A stretch of DNA of 62,323 nucleotides from Neoaquamicrobium microcysteis (GCF_008180155.1 NZ_VSZS01000051.1:1-62323), one strand, 5' to 3'. Shown: positions 7,976 through 17,443, counted from the stretch's first letter. Translations and numbers: made by a program. Notes: a model not told the origin generated them from the sequence alone.

Positions 7976-9276
7976 CGGCCGGCCAGCCTGTCCGGCAGCC
8001 ACATGACAATCTCCGGAAAGATCATCAGCAGGATCGTGAAGGCGACCATCACAAAGACGTAGGGCAGCGAGCCCCAGATCACATCGCTATATGGCCCGCC
8101 ATCCGTGCGTACACCCTGAACGACGAACAGGTTCATGCCGACCGGCGGGGTGATCAGCGCGATCTCGCACATAAGCACGATGAAGATGCCGAACCAGATC
8201 GGATCGATTCCGACCGACACCACGATCGGTATAACGATCGGAACAGTGAGGACGAGCATCGACATGGCATCCATGAACGTGCCGAGCAGGATGTAGAAGA
8301 CGAGCAGCACAAGCAGCAGGGTGAGCGCGTTGAGACCGAGCGATGCGATCCACTGGGTCATGGCCTGGGCCGCGCCCGTCATGGAGATGGTAACGTTGAG
8401 CAGCAGCGCGCAGACCAGCACGATGATGACCATGCCGCTTGTCTTCGCCGCCTGGATCGAGCACTCGATCAGGAAGTCGACCGACATCCGGCCATTCAGA
8501 GCGACGAAGACCATGGAGATGACGACGCCGATCGCGGCCGATTCCGTCGGCGTGGCCAGCCCGCCATAGATGGAACCCATCACGACCGCGAAGATGACGA
8601 AGGGCGGGATGAGATGGCGGCCAAGGGCAAGCTTCTCGCGAAACGGCATTTCGATGAGGTTGGAGGCTTCCGCACCCGCATGGCGATGGGCCACGAAAAT
8701 GTAGGCCGAGAAGCAGAAGGCCAGCAGCAGCCCGGGGATCAGGCCCGCGGCGAAGAGCTGCCCGACCGAGGCATTGGCCAGCGAGCCATAGACGAGCAGG
8801 TTGATGCTGGGCGGGATCAGGATGCCGAGCGTGCCGCCGGCTGCCAGCGAGCCCAGCGCGGGGCGCATCGGATAGCCGTATTGCCTGAGAGCGGGCAGTG
8901 CGATGGTCCCCACGGTCGCTGCCGTTGCCACCGAGGAGCCGGAGGTGGCGGAGAATAGGGTGCTGGTGGCGATGTTGCTGTGCAGCAGCCCGCCAGGCAG
9001 ACGTGCCAGCCAGGCGGCCATGGCGTCATACATGCGATCGGCGATGCCGCCGCGAAGCAGGAGCTCGCCGAGCAGCATGAAGAGTGGAATGGCCAGGATG
9101 GACGGGCTGTTGACGGTCTGCCAGATGACGCCTCCCATCATGTTGACCAGCGGCGCGCCATACATGAGGTAGCCGCCAAGGGCCCCGACGGTGACGATGG
9201 CAACGGCGACCGGCATGCTGAGGAACATCAGCACAAGCATGGCCCCGAAGCCGAGGAAGACGATGCCAATGCTCAT
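7972..9276 (-). CDS. dctM: TRAP transporter large permease (DctM)
   Basis: A 434-residue, about 12-helix DctM-type subunit of a tripartite ATP-independent periplasmic transporter, which drives Na+-coupled uptake of organic acids delivered by DctP. The N-terminus MSIGIVFLGFGAMLVLMFLS and the segments GGTLGILIPPSINLLVYG and PTESAAIGVV are hallmark DctM elements. It overlaps dctQ by ATGA at 9273-9276 and the racemase-family gene at its 3' end, so the operon is tightly coupled. Confidence 0.95.
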   Translation of the reverse strand: MSIGIVFLGFGAMLVLMFLSMPVAVAIVTVGALGGYLMYGAPLVNMMGGVIWQTVNSPSILAIPLFMLLGELLLRGGIADRMYDAMAAWLARLPGGLLHSNIATSTLFSATSGSSVATAATVGTIALPALRQYGYPMRPALGSLAAGGTLGILIPPSINLLVYGSLANASVGQLFAAGLIPGLLLAFCFSAYIFVAHRHAGAEASNLIEMPFREKLALGRHLIPPFVIFAVVMGSIYGGLATPTESAAIGVVISMVFVALNGRMSVDFLIECSIQAAKTSGMVIIVLVCALLLNVTISMTGAAQAMTQWIASLGLNALTLLLVLLVFYILLGTFMDAMSMLVLTVPIVIPIVVSVGIDPIWFGIFIVLMCEIALITPPVGMNLFVVQGVRTDGGPYSDVIWGSLPYVFVMVAFTILLMIFPEIVMWLPDRLAGR

Positions 9277-9842
9277 GACGCAACCCCTTCGCGCTTCTTG
9301 ATGTCGTCAAGCTCGGCCTGCAGTTCCTCATCGGCCGAAATGGTGCCGAACCGGCGCGAGATCGCAGTCCAGTCGCGCCGGGTCAGAAACCGCAACGCTT
9401 GCACGGCAAGGACAAGCGCGGCGATCGGGAAGGTGGCCGAGGCCACAAGCCAGACCACCTGCGGATAGATGAGAGGTGTCGCCCAGGGCGTCTGGGCGAT
9501 CGTTTGGTAGGCGCGCGTGTCCATCACCGTCTGAACAGTGAAGAAGAAGAAGTAGCCCGACAGCACCGCCAAGGAGAGGATCGCAAGCACGTCAAGTACC
9601 GCCTGGGCGGACCTTGGGAGCAGTTTGGCGACCTGGTTTATGCGAATATGCGACTTGTGGACGAGCGCTACCGTGAAGGCGAGAGGGGCGGCCACGGCAA
9701 TGGCGTAGCCGCTCAGCTCGTCAATGCCGCCCAGCGAGACGGAGAAGATCTTTCGAAGCAATGTCTCCGCGGTGACCGCGAAGGAGAGCAGGATCATCAG
9801 GACCCCGAAGATGATGCCGAGCACGCGCGCATAGGCCTGCAT
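9273..9842 (-). CDS. dctQ: TRAP transporter small permease (DctQ)
   Basis: A 189-residue four-helix DctQ-type membrane subunit that pairs with DctM. Four hydrophobic segments are visible (about 5-27, 45-65, 85-105 and 125-150), with the family-typical Arg- and Lys-containing region SHIRINQVAKLLP. A charged cytoplasmic tail follows the last helix. Spaced 27 nt after dctP and overlapping dctM by 4 nt. Confidence 0.92.
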   Translation of the reverse strand: MQAYARVLGIIFGVLMILLSFAVTAETLLRKIFSVSLGGIDELSGYAIAVAAPLAFTVALVHKSHIRINQVAKLLPRSAQAVLDVLAILSLAVLSGYFFFFTVQTVMDTRAYQTIAQTPWATPLIYPQVVWLVASATFPIAALVLAVQALRFLTRRDWTAISRRFGTISADEELQAELDDIKKREGVAS

Positions 9843-9869
9843 GGGTCTTCTCCGTCTGTTGCGGGGAGC

Positions 9870-10907
9870 CTACAGGCCGAGCTGCGCGCCGACCGCGGCC
9901 CGCCAGGCGGATTCGCAATCGGGCGCGACCGCGTTGCACTGGGTGGCCCAAATCGGCAGCGACACCTCGCCCACAGCAGCCGCGACCGTCTTCAGGTCTG
10001 CATCCGTGACCGCAGCGGTGGTGAGGCTGTAGGGCTTGCCGCGCTCGCACGGCGTCTCTCCTGCGTTGCAGCGCATGGCGTCCTCGTAGAGCTCTTCGGA
10101 GAAGGCCCAGATATCGGTCGTCAGCTCGCCGATCGCGGCGGCCAGCTTCTCCTGCTGCTCGGGTGTAAACTTCGCCCAGCTCACGGAATTTATCGCATAG
10201 CCGTTGACGGCAAGCTGCAGCGCGATCGGCAGAACGGTGGTCGTCGCCTCCGGCCAGCCGCCGGAATTGGCGGATGCTGGGCCGGTGATGGCGCAGTCGA
10301 CCACGCCGCGTGCCAGCGACTGCTGCACTTCGCCGAACGGCATCGAGATGCCGGTGGCTCCCAGCTTGGCGACGAAGTTGGCCGCACTCTGGTCGCCGAC
10401 GCGAACCTTATGGCCGGACAGGTCGGCAAGGCCCTTGATTTCCGGCTTGCAGAAGATGACTTGCGGCCCGGCCGGCCAGACGCCGAGGAGCTTGCCATTG
10501 AACTGGCTTTCGATGCGCCCCGCAACATAGGGCATGAAGGCATCGATGTTTTTCCTGCCGGCCTCGTAGCTGGTGTTCAGGCCGACCAGATCGAGGCCGA
10601 GCACGGACGGCTCGTCGCGGCTGACCTGCGGACCGCGGATCGACACGATGTCGAACAGGCCGCCCTTGAGGATGCGAAGGCCGTCCGTGTCGGGAATGCC
10701 CGCGACATCCACCGGCAGGTATTCCACCTTGATGTCGAGGCCGGTCTTTTCGGCCAGGCTTTCGAAGAAGGGCTTTTCCTTCTGCTGGGCGATGAGACCC
10801 GAGCCGGAAGGCTGTCCCAGCACGCGCAAGGTGATGGTTTCGGCATGGGCCGGTGCGAAGGCGAGCAGGCAGAGGCCCGCTGTGGCAATGAGGATACGGT
10901 TTGGCAT
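9870..10907 (-). CDS. dctP: TRAP transporter solute-binding protein (DctP)
   Basis: Periplasmic receptor of the TRAP system, 345 aa. A signal peptide (MPNRILIATAGLCLLAFAPA, cleavage near AHA-ET) precedes a DctP fold with the conserved region KIKGLADLSGHKVRVGDQ-like and the block GVVDCAITGPASANSGGWPE, which carries residues of the ligand gate. The ligand cannot be read from sequence; the linked racemase-family gene suggests a small organic or amino-acid-like acid. The start at 10907 has AAAGGA 7 nt upstream; an earlier in-frame ATG would destroy the signal peptide. Confidence 0.93.
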   Translation of the reverse strand: MPNRILIATAGLCLLAFAPAHAETITLRVLGQPSGSGLIAQQKEKPFFESLAEKTGLDIKVEYLPVDVAGIPDTDGLRILKGGLFDIVSIRGPQVSRDEPSVLGLDLVGLNTSYEAGRKNIDAFMPYVAGRIESQFNGKLLGVWPAGPQVIFCKPEIKGLADLSGHKVRVGDQSAANFVAKLGATGISMPFGEVQQSLARGVVDCAITGPASANSGGWPEATTTVLPIALQLAVNGYAINSVSWAKFTPEQQEKLAAAIGELTTDIWAFSEELYEDAMRCNAGETPCERGKPYSLTTAAVTDADLKTVAAAVGEVSLPIWATQCNAVAPDCESAWRAAVGAQLGL

Positions 10908-11041
10908 GTGATCGTCCTTTCCCTCTGGATCGATTTCCGGTTGCAAAGCAGTTCCGGAGCGGCGCCGCTTCTTGCCCTTTGCGGGTCTTACGCGGCAGCC
11001 GAACCTAAGATACTGCAAAGCAGATTTCATGCCAAGAGGTG

Positions 11042-11118
11042 TGAAACTGAGGTTTCATAATTAATTTCAGTAGGTTGACGGATTCTCACGAAAATCGCGG
11101 ATCCGAAACTCAGGTTTC
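11042..11118. promoter_or_regulatory. Paired palindromic operators upstream of dctP
   Basis: Two inverted repeats with the same half-sites: TGAAACTGAGGTTTCA (11042-11057) and GAAACTCAGGTTTC (11105-11118). Shared form GAAAC-N4-GTTTC, centres 62 bp apart, close to six helical turns. They lie between the rpiR gene and dctP on the transcribed side of the TRAP operon. RpiR-family regulators bind GAAA/TTTC-type palindromes, so the adjacent RpiR is the likely ligand-responsive repressor. Confidence 0.75.
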
Positions 11119-11167
11119 AGATGCCTAGATAGTAGCCTGGAGTTTTTGACCGCTGCACAAATTGCAG

Positions 11168-12010
11168 TCAGAGTTCTTCAAGCGCGTCATTGACGGCTTC
11201 GATGTTGCGCAGCCTCTTGCGGCCTTTGGTGGCCGCCAACTCGATGCAGCGCGTGGCAATCACATGGCACATCGCCATGACGGAGACATGGCTGAAGAGG
11301 GGGCCGGGCGCGAGCGTCTGGCACCTGAGATGCCAAGTGGCGTTGCCGTGGAAACTCGCGCCCTCGTCGGAAATGTAGAGCAGCCTGGCCGACGATTTGC
11401 CAATCTGGTCCAAGACCAGTTCCATCCTGGCGATCCGACGTCGTAGCCCGAAGACGATGACGACATCGTCGGGAGCCACGCTGACCAGATGTTCGCCAAG
11501 CGTCTGCCCGGCGCTGGGAATGGCGACAATGTTCTCGACAACCTGAGTGAGCTGCCATTGCAGATAGGCGGCAAAGGGATGGCTGGCGCGAAAGCCGATG
11601 ACCCAGACCTTGCGGGCATCCAGTATGGCCTGGGCGATCGCAGCGACCTGCTGGTCGGTTACCGACAGGAAGGTGGCCTCGACATTGGCGACGGCCTGTG
11701 CGGCATGCGCCGCGACGGACTGTTCGCCGCTGGCATCGGCCGCCGTCGTCAGGAAGAGGCGCGACCCGGTCTGCTTCTCCAGCCGGGCATGGCGACGCGC
11801 CTCCTCATAGGTCTCGTAGCCGAGCCCCTGGATGAACCGGGTGACGGTGGCCTTCGACACATGCGCCAGGGCCGCAAGCTCCTGGGCCGAATAGCTGGCC
11901 AGTTCGCCCGGAAAATCACATACGAACTCGCCCAGGCGCCGCTCCGCTGGCCGCAGGTTAGGGAGTGCGTCGCGCACGCGGGTAAGGAAGGAGCGGTCGC
12001 GAACGATCAT
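11168..12010 (-). CDS. RpiR family transcriptional regulator
   Basis: A 280-residue regulator: N-terminal HTH (about 1-75; ERRLGEFVCDFPGELASYSA and ELAALAHVSKATVTRFIQGL) and a C-terminal SIS sugar/sugar-phosphate isomerase-like domain (KVWVIGFRASHPFAAYLQWQ, then a second half with VAPDDVVIVFGLRRR). Normally senses a phosphorylated or acidic ligand. The start at 12010 follows AGAGG; longer frames add an unlikely extension. Immediately upstream of the TRAP operon on the same strand, with two palindromes between, so local regulation is likely. Confidence 0.9.
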   Translation of the reverse strand: MIVRDRSFLTRVRDALPNLRPAERRLGEFVCDFPGELASYSAQELAALAHVSKATVTRFIQGLGYETYEEARRHARLEKQTGSRLFLTTAADASGEQSVAAHAAQAVANVEATFLSVTDQQVAAIAQAILDARKVWVIGFRASHPFAAYLQWQLTQVVENIVAIPSAGQTLGEHLVSVAPDDVVIVFGLRRRIARMELVLDQIGKSSARLLYISDEGASFHGNATWHLRCQTLAPGPLFSHVSVMAMCHVIATRCIELAATKGRKRLRNIEAVNDALEEL

Positions 12011-12399
12011 GGCGCCTCTCTGAAATTGAGATCTCGTGGAATTGTGACGATCGCGACTTCTTTGACAATGGGTGGCGTTGGAAAGATTGGGCACACGCGG
12101 AAATGAAGCCTGTGACGGATATCGGTCAAATGCGGCTTTGCTCCAGCTCGCTCCTGAAGTGAACCCTGGTTGAGGCAGGAACCCGAGAAGCGAACCCATG
12201 CCCGCCAAAGCCCGCACGCCCCTCCAGACGGTACCGATCGACGCCGGCAACGCCTCGGCCAAGATCATCGATGGTCCGTTCGAGGGTGTGCGTCCCAAAC
12301 CGCATTCGCACTAGCTTGGTTCGAATGAACGCGATCAGCCGCGTTCCCATCCTTCCGTGTCGGGGCCGTGTATGGACGGCTGTCCGTCTGTGGGGTTAG
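12011..12399. other. No confident gene; possible 38-aa ORF
   Basis: Between hipA and rpiR. A 38-codon plus-strand frame at 12198-12314 (MPAKARTPLQTVPIDAGNAS onward, TAG stop) has plausible composition but a weak ribosome site, so I do not call it. The rpiR promoter should lie near 12020-12100, where TTGACA occurs on the plus strand at 12061-12066. Confidence 0.3.
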
Positions 12400-13665
12400 C
12401 TAACGCGATTCTTGTCCGGCGCAGGTCATCAGTATTGGCGTCATCGTTCTCACATGGTCATCGATCCGCTGGAGCACCTTCCCCGGAACCACGGTCCGTT
12501 CCGGCAGTCCCCACCAGTGGTCGTTGACGCGCTCGACGGTTTCCATCACCGCCTTCAACACCGCCGGCTCGGGCAGCCGAGCACGGTTGGCGAATGCTTT
12601 CCATCTCGGTGCAGCGAGGGCCTTGAAAGATCGCTCGCCGCCGAGGGAGAGGGCCATCGCGTCGGCACGGATATAGGGCACGGTCGATAGGACGTCATAG
12701 ACTGGCGCGAGGTCCGGCTTGTCGCCATCGCCAGGATAGATAAGCGACCAGTTTTTGAGGTGCATGTCACCATTGCCGGTAATGGCGGTCAGTGCCAGGC
12801 GGCGTACGAATTCGAGAGCAGCCCTCGGAGAAATTGCCGCGCTCAGGGCGGCGGCAATGTCGTGATATGCGGCACCTTCGTACTTGCGTGCGGGGTAGAC
12901 GCCGAAAACCTGCGCAAAATCCTCGATATGGATGCGCTCGCCGCCGCCGCCGCGGTCGAAGCGCTTGATGAGCAAAACCTTGCCGTCCGACAGCGTGTCG
13001 AATTCTTCAGGAATTCCGTCGAATTCCGACTTCTCCACGAGTTCGCGCGTAGGCACGTCCATGCCGATTGCGGCAGCCAGCGCCAAATTGGCAAACTCAT
13101 TTTCCGAAACGCCGGGGAAGGCCGTCGAAGGGAATTTGGCGATGTATTCGCCCTGCTCGTTGCCCATTGGCAAGGTCAAGCCGCCGCCCTTGCCAGTGTT
13201 CTTCATCACCGAGAGCTTCATCTGTACGCCCGCAAGGGAGAAGCGGGCTTTTGGTTTGTTTTTTGCGGCATCGTCGACAATCGCCGGGGTGCCGTCGCTC
13301 GGCAGGACCCTTACAGCGCCTGGAAGATCCGCACCCAGAGCTGCCAGCAGGTCAAAATCGTTTCCTGGACGCACATTGCCGGCGTGATGTGTTTCCATCG
13401 CCTCGCGCAGTTTGTCTTCGGGAAGTAGGTTCGCGAAAAACGCGGGCAACGCACCAGCGACAGGCTTCGGATCCTTTCTCAATCCTCCCGCTGCTGCCCT
13501 GAAGGAAAGGCTGAGCACTGGAAACCCGCCGGTCGCGCGGTATGCTGCTTCGAAGTTGAACGCGTTGAAATCGCCCGGGGTCCTGACGATCGTTCCGACC
13601 TTCAAATCTCTCAAAAACACGTCAAGGGACGAAATGGTTTTGGGTGCCCTAGGCATTTCGACCAT
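12400..13665 (-). CDS. hipA: HipA-family serine/threonine kinase toxin (first hipBA locus)
   Basis: A 421-residue HipA-like kinase; E. coli HipA phosphorylates GltX and causes dormancy, but targets of other homologues differ. Seen: regulatory serine Ser143 in ARFSLAGVQMK (the flexible loop whose autophosphorylation inactivates the kinase), catalytic Asp300 in TGNGDMHLKNWSL, and Mg-binding Asp324 in PVYDVLSTV. The start at 13665 gives GAGG 9 nt upstream and a 17-nt overlap with hipB; 13656 is an alternative. Coupled translation with the antitoxin is typical of type II systems. All catalytic residues are intact. Confidence 0.9.
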   Translation of the reverse strand: MVEMPRAPKTISSLDVFLRDLKVGTIVRTPGDFNAFNFEAAYRATGGFPVLSLSFRAAAGGLRKDPKPVAGALPAFFANLLPEDKLREAMETHHAGNVRPGNDFDLLAALGADLPGAVRVLPSDGTPAIVDDAAKNKPKARFSLAGVQMKLSVMKNTGKGGGLTLPMGNEQGEYIAKFPSTAFPGVSENEFANLALAAAIGMDVPTRELVEKSEFDGIPEEFDTLSDGKVLLIKRFDRGGGGERIHIEDFAQVFGVYPARKYEGAAYHDIAAALSAAISPRAALEFVRRLALTAITGNGDMHLKNWSLIYPGDGDKPDLAPVYDVLSTVPYIRADAMALSLGGERSFKALAAPRWKAFANRARLPEPAVLKAVMETVERVNDHWWGLPERTVVPGKVLQRIDDHVRTMTPILMTCAGQESR

Positions 13666-13966
13666 GATCGTCGTCCTCGGCTTGGGAAACAAAGGCGGGG
13701 AGATCATCATCGTCATGCGGTCGCAGCAAAGAGTTAACTGCCGGAACCATGGACTGTGGGATCAGCATCATCTCCAAGCCCAAAGCGCGGGCAATGTTCA
13801 TCAAAGTGGTCGCTCGGGCTGCGGCTGTCCCAGTCTCTATGTCGCGATAGCGGGGACGCGATATGCCGGCCATATCAGCTATCTGTTCCTGCGTCAGCGA
13901 CGCGGCAAGGCGCGCCTGCTTGAGCAGGCGACCTATTTCCAGTAGTGCAGCCGACTCTGAAGGCAT
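13649..13966 (-). CDS. hipB: HipB-like Xre antitoxin (first hipBA locus)
   Basis: A 105-residue Xre/Cro-type HTH protein: residues 11-65 carry the helix-turn-helix (RLLKQARLAASLTQEQIADM then GISRPRYRDIETGTA). A Met/Leu-rich segment and an acidic tail (HDDDDLPAF) follow. HipB antitoxins bind operator palindromes and HipA together. The start at 13966 has AGGTATCTCC upstream; earlier ATGs would read through the operator. It precedes and overlaps hipA, the canonical order. Confidence 0.88.
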   Translation of the reverse strand: MPSESAALLEIGRLLKQARLAASLTQEQIADMAGISRPRYRDIETGTAAARATTLMNIARALGLEMMLIPQSMVPAVNSLLRPHDDDDLPAFVSQAEDDDHGRNA

Positions 13967-13969
13967 GGA

Positions 13970-14016
13970 GATACCTATACATTTCATCGCAAAGGCCAAA
14001 GATACGTAAAGGTATC
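13970..14016. promoter_or_regulatory. Operator region of the first hipBA locus
   Basis: GATACGTAAAGGTATC (14001-14016) is a GATAC-N6-GTATC palindrome 35 bp upstream of the hipB start. A second, imperfect copy GATACCTATAC (13970-13980) touches the ribosome site. Architecture resembles known HipB operators (short inverted half-sites separated by about one turn). Confidence 0.6.
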
Positions 14017-14168
14017 GTCATGCCCCCGGCGTGTCAAGGAAATGATCCGTTGAGAGATCATTATCGCGATGAATGAAACGTCTACAGATCACCACAAGCG
14101 CCGGTCCCAGCATGGGGCCGGCAGAAGCTGCGGGGCGGCTGACGTCGTACCATCCTCTCTGGTCCCGT

Positions 14169-15119
14169 CTAATCCCTCCCTTCGGGCACCTTTATGAACT
14201 GAGCGATTGCCTCCACTACACCTGGTGCAAGCGGTAGGTTTGGATCGGAATAGGTGGCGACGTTGGCCGCGGGATCATTGGGGGGAACTGCTTTGAGAGC
14301 ATGGTTGGTGTCGGGCAGTCGGACGAGATCAGCCGAGGGCGCGGCTGCCTCTAAAGCCTCGGCATCCGACATGCTGACCTGAAGGTCCGCGTCGCCTTGA
14401 ACGATCAGGACCGGCTTGGAGACACGCTCGGCCAGCCGGGCTGGGTCGAGGGAGAACACGCTGATAAGGAAGCCTTGAATGGTGGGCGCGAACAACGGGA
14501 CCAGCGGCGCGGGCAGATCGGTTTCGTCAACCCGGTTGCCCGCCGCAAGAGCGTCGATAGCCGCGTCGGCTTTCGGCAAAAGCGGGGCGTTGGCCGGGTT
14601 GGCATGGAGCTGCTCCCTCAACACATCCCCGAGCGGGCGGCCGGGGGACGCGACGAGGATCAATCCGCAGACGGCATCTTCCTCTTGAGCGGCGGCCAAA
14701 GCGACAAGGCCACCTTCGCTGTGCCCTAGGAGCCAAACGCAATCCGCCCCGGTCGTTTCGCGAATGACCTGCACCCAGGCTCGGGTATCGTCCACGTAAT
14801 CATTGATCGTCACCGCGTTGGCATCCGGAACCGCATCTGCGCTACCGAACATGCCGCGCTTGTCGACACGAACCGTCGAGATCCCCTCTGCCAGCAGTCC
14901 CTCGGCAAGTAGCCGATATGATCCGGCGGTGACCCCGAGAGGGCTGTTTCCATCCCTGTCCGTCGGTCCAGAACCCGGGATGATGAGAACAACCGGCGCG
15001 GTGGGATCTTCAGCTCTCACCAGCGAGCCTTTCAGGTCGCCGGAAGGACCGGGAGCCCGGATATCCTGCGAGGCCAGGAGTGCGACGGAAATCCCCAGCA
15101 TGGACGCAAACAGAACCAT
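14169..15119 (-). CDS. Exported alpha/beta hydrolase
   Basis: A 316-residue serine hydrolase of the alpha/beta fold. The N-terminal MVLFASMLGISVALLAS is a signal peptide or anchor. Then the oxyanion strand VVLIIPGSGPTDRDGNSP, DKRGMFGS, the nucleophile elbow LGHSEGGLVALA, the acid in VQGDADLQVS and the base His in DTNHALKAV: a complete Ser-Asp-His triad. GSGPTDRDGN is typical of the dienelactone hydrolase/acyl-CoA-thioesterase-like (YqiA/bile-acid hydrolase) group; the substrate is unknown. GGAG lies 6 nt before the chosen start; longer frames lack this. Confidence 0.88.
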   Translation of the reverse strand: MVLFASMLGISVALLASQDIRAPGPSGDLKGSLVRAEDPTAPVVLIIPGSGPTDRDGNSPLGVTAGSYRLLAEGLLAEGISTVRVDKRGMFGSADAVPDANAVTINDYVDDTRAWVQVIRETTGADCVWLLGHSEGGLVALAAAQEEDAVCGLILVASPGRPLGDVLREQLHANPANAPLLPKADAAIDALAAGNRVDETDLPAPLVPLFAPTIQGFLISVFSLDPARLAERVSKPVLIVQGDADLQVSMSDAEALEAAAPSADLVRLPDTNHALKAVPPNDPAANVATYSDPNLPLAPGVVEAIAQFIKVPEGRD

Positions 15120-16105
15120 TGACTTCTCCAACGTTCGGAGGGGATCCTCCACATAACGCACGTTCGGGCGGTACCCGATTTCAAGCAAGCATTGATGGCC
15201 ATGAGAAGGCGCCGTTCGCGATTGCAGGCCATCGTAGATCAGCCCAAGCTGAAAGGCTGCTTTGCGCCCCGCAGAAGCCGCTGGGCCTCTTCGCGTCCGG
15301 TATTACTTTTTCCGGTTGCGTGCTCGGAAAGCTGTTCCGACGGCTGTTCCTCACCCGCCTGGTGGCTCTGCACGACGGCGGGGGAGCAGCTTCTTCGGAT
15401 TGATAGCGGACCTGGCCGACCGCCGCGCATTCATGCGCCACCTTGCTCCCGTCCGGACGAAGCCCTGGAACGTGTATGCCAAGGCTCCGTCGCCGGGCCG
15501 GAGGCGGGGCTCGCCTATCGGTCCCGCAACACCCACCGCGTGGCGATCTCGAACAGAGGTCAATGTATCGACGGATGGCGGCGCGGCGAGCCTCTTCGGG
15601 ATTTGCTTTGAAGGCGCGGACCGTGTCGACAAGCTGTTGCTGTTCCTCTGAAAAGACTCCCTTGGGCATGGTGGCGGGCAAGGAGCTGATGACTCGGCTT
15701 ACGCACGAGGAAGGGGTCGAGAAGGCAGGCGGCGAGTTAGCGGCGTGGCTGGTCGAGGCGGGTTGTGGCGTCGGAGAGCGCGGTCAGATCGTACTCCACT
15801 GCATCGAATTGACCGAAGATGTGGGCATGAAAGGCCGCACTGGCAGAAGAGATGAAGCTTACCGCATCACGCGGCGCGCCGCCGCGTGTCGGATGACCCG
15901 GCCATCGGCGAGAGGCAGCGATCGTGGCAAAGCCGAGCGTGCTGGTTAGGCAGGCGGGGCCGCACCTTGGGAGACTGGTGCCTGATGGCCGCTGCCTGGA
16001 AAGTCGATTCTCGAAGGCGTTTTATCGGCCCCCCGAGGCGTGGCCCAACAAGCGCAAAGCGCGCCCGTGAATGCCCGTCGTTTGTGCCGCTGCGGCGCTG
16101 TCATT
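15120..16105. other. Region without an intact gene; probable decayed ORF on minus strand
   Basis: Nearly 1 kb. On the minus strand, a frame opening at 15669 (MPKGVFSEEQQQLVDTVRAF, then EEARRAAIRRYIDLCS) looks like real protein, but the sequence then becomes Arg/Pro-rich and fragments of sense appear in other frames (for example PRLRPGDGALAYTFQGFVRT from 15540 on), consistent with an indel-ridden remnant. I do not recognise it. Positions 15680-16100 show nothing convincing. Confidence 0.4.
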
Positions 16106-17443
16106 TCAGCTGTCTACATCAGTGAAGGCGGTGTCGTGGGCGTCGGCGAGAAGGCCTGCGCGGTGCTTGATGGCCGCGCGAACCGATGTGATGAGTTGGT
16201 CGGGGAATTCGCGCGGCAGCGTAGCGATGACGGCATCGGTTTGCTTTTCGGCGTGTGCGGCAAGGTCTTCGAAGATCGTGCGCATCAGCGGTGTGCCGAC
16301 GCCTGCCAGTTCGGCGGTCTGCAGGAAGTGGCGCGGCATGATGGTGTCGACGGGGTAATGCCGGTTCTTGCCGACGGACATGGCGAGCTTGAATTTCTTC
16401 TGCTGGATTTGTCCGGCATCGAGACTCGGCTGCGCGGTCAGCACATCGTAGAGCGGGGTCATACGGAAGCGTCCGCCGGGGCCAAGCGTGATACTGAAGT
16501 TCTTCGCATGGCCGTCGGTGGCGCCGAGCATCCAGAACAGGATGCAGGCGCGCATGAAGGTGGCGATATCCTGCTCGGGCGTATCGCTGCCCTTTAGGAG
16601 CTGGACGATGTCGCGCATGCCGGGGCCGCCTTCGGACTGGTATTTGCGGGTCGGCGGCACGGAGAGGGCCTGGCAGATGTCTTCCTGTGGCAGGCGCAGG
16701 AGGCGGCCGTCGCTCGTCCAGCGGCGGTCGAAGCGTTCGATGATGAGGGTGCGGCGGTCGCCGAAATCAGCGATCTCGGTATGGGCTGTCGGTACGCCGA
16801 GGCCGGCGAGCAGCGTCAGGCAGAGATGTTCGTTCTCAACGCTGTTAGTGAGGTCGATGCCGTTGGGCAGCTGGCCGATTTGCGGCTTGAGAATATGCGT
16901 GGTGGCGGTGGTGCCAGCGGGTTTGAACCATCTTTTGTCCTTGCGCAGGAGGGCGGTCTTTTCCTGCGCGCCCGCGATCGAGATGCGGAAATCTTCATCC
17001 TCCCCCATGCCAAGCGGAGCGGCGGCGAGGTTATTGATGATGGCGGCGACGTCGTCATCGGTGACGGGAGTGCCGTCGGTGGCGCCGGCTTTGCCCGGAT
17101 CGACGCCGTCGGGAATAAATTGCAGCGCGCCGACGCAGTCACGGCCAAGGGCAGTCAGCAGGCTATACGCGTCCGTGTCCCCTGCCCCGACGCGCTCAGC
17201 AACGCGCTTGCGGATGGCGTCGCTATCAGGCAGGAGGTTGTCGAAGACGTTAATGACGGGCGCGCCGATATAACGATCTTCGCGCAAAGGCAGGGAGAGC
17301 GAGACCGGGAAGGTGCTCTCCCAATCGAGCCAGTCTTTCGCGTACTGAAAATCGATGGCGCCGGTGGATTCGCGGCGCAGGGTTCCGACGAGGCGGGCGT
17401 TCAAGAAGACATTGAGGGGCGCGTGCGCCCGGCGGCGCGCCAT
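16106..17443 (-). CDS. hipA: HipA-family serine/threonine kinase toxin (second hipBA locus)
   Basis: A 445-residue HipA, close in length and motif positions to E. coli HipA (440): Ser155 in RISIAGAQEKTALL (E. coli Ser150), catalytic Asp310 in GATDGHAKNFS (Asp309) and Asp333 in TPLYDVLTAQ (Asp332). The N-terminal subdomain with DFQYAKDWLDWESTFPVSLS and NVFDNLLPDSDAIRKRVAER is canonical. Its start shares one base with the hipB stop (TGATG). Markedly different from the first HipA, so the pair is not a recent duplication. All catalytic residues are intact. Confidence 0.95.
   Translation of the reverse strand: MARRRAHAPLNVFLNARLVGTLRRESTGAIDFQYAKDWLDWESTFPVSLSLPLREDRYIGAPVINVFDNLLPDSDAIRKRVAERVGAGDTDAYSLLTALGRDCVGALQFIPDGVDPGKAGATDGTPVTDDDVAAIINNLAAAPLGMGEDEDFRISIAGAQEKTALLRKDKRWFKPAGTTATTHILKPQIGQLPNGIDLTNSVENEHLCLTLLAGLGVPTAHTEIADFGDRRTLIIERFDRRWTSDGRLLRLPQEDICQALSVPPTRKYQSEGGPGMRDIVQLLKGSDTPEQDIATFMRACILFWMLGATDGHAKNFSITLGPGGRFRMTPLYDVLTAQPSLDAGQIQQKKFKLAMSVGKNRHYPVDTIMPRHFLQTAELAGVGTPLMRTIFEDLAAHAEKQTDAVIATLPREFPDQLITSVRAAIKHRAGLLADAHDTAFTDVDS

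Noticed and set aside
7948-8958. 336-codon plus-strand frame with His/Asp/Arg-rich composition
   Set aside because: Exactly antisense to dctM, whose domain structure and operon overlaps are clear.
9399-11060. 553-codon plus-strand frame
   Set aside because: Antisense to dctQ and dctP; composition mirrors the opposite coding frame.
12198-12314. 38-aa plus-strand ORF (MPAKARTPLQTVPIDAGNAS start)
   Set aside because: Plausible residues but weak ribosome site and no recognised family; kept out of the gene list.
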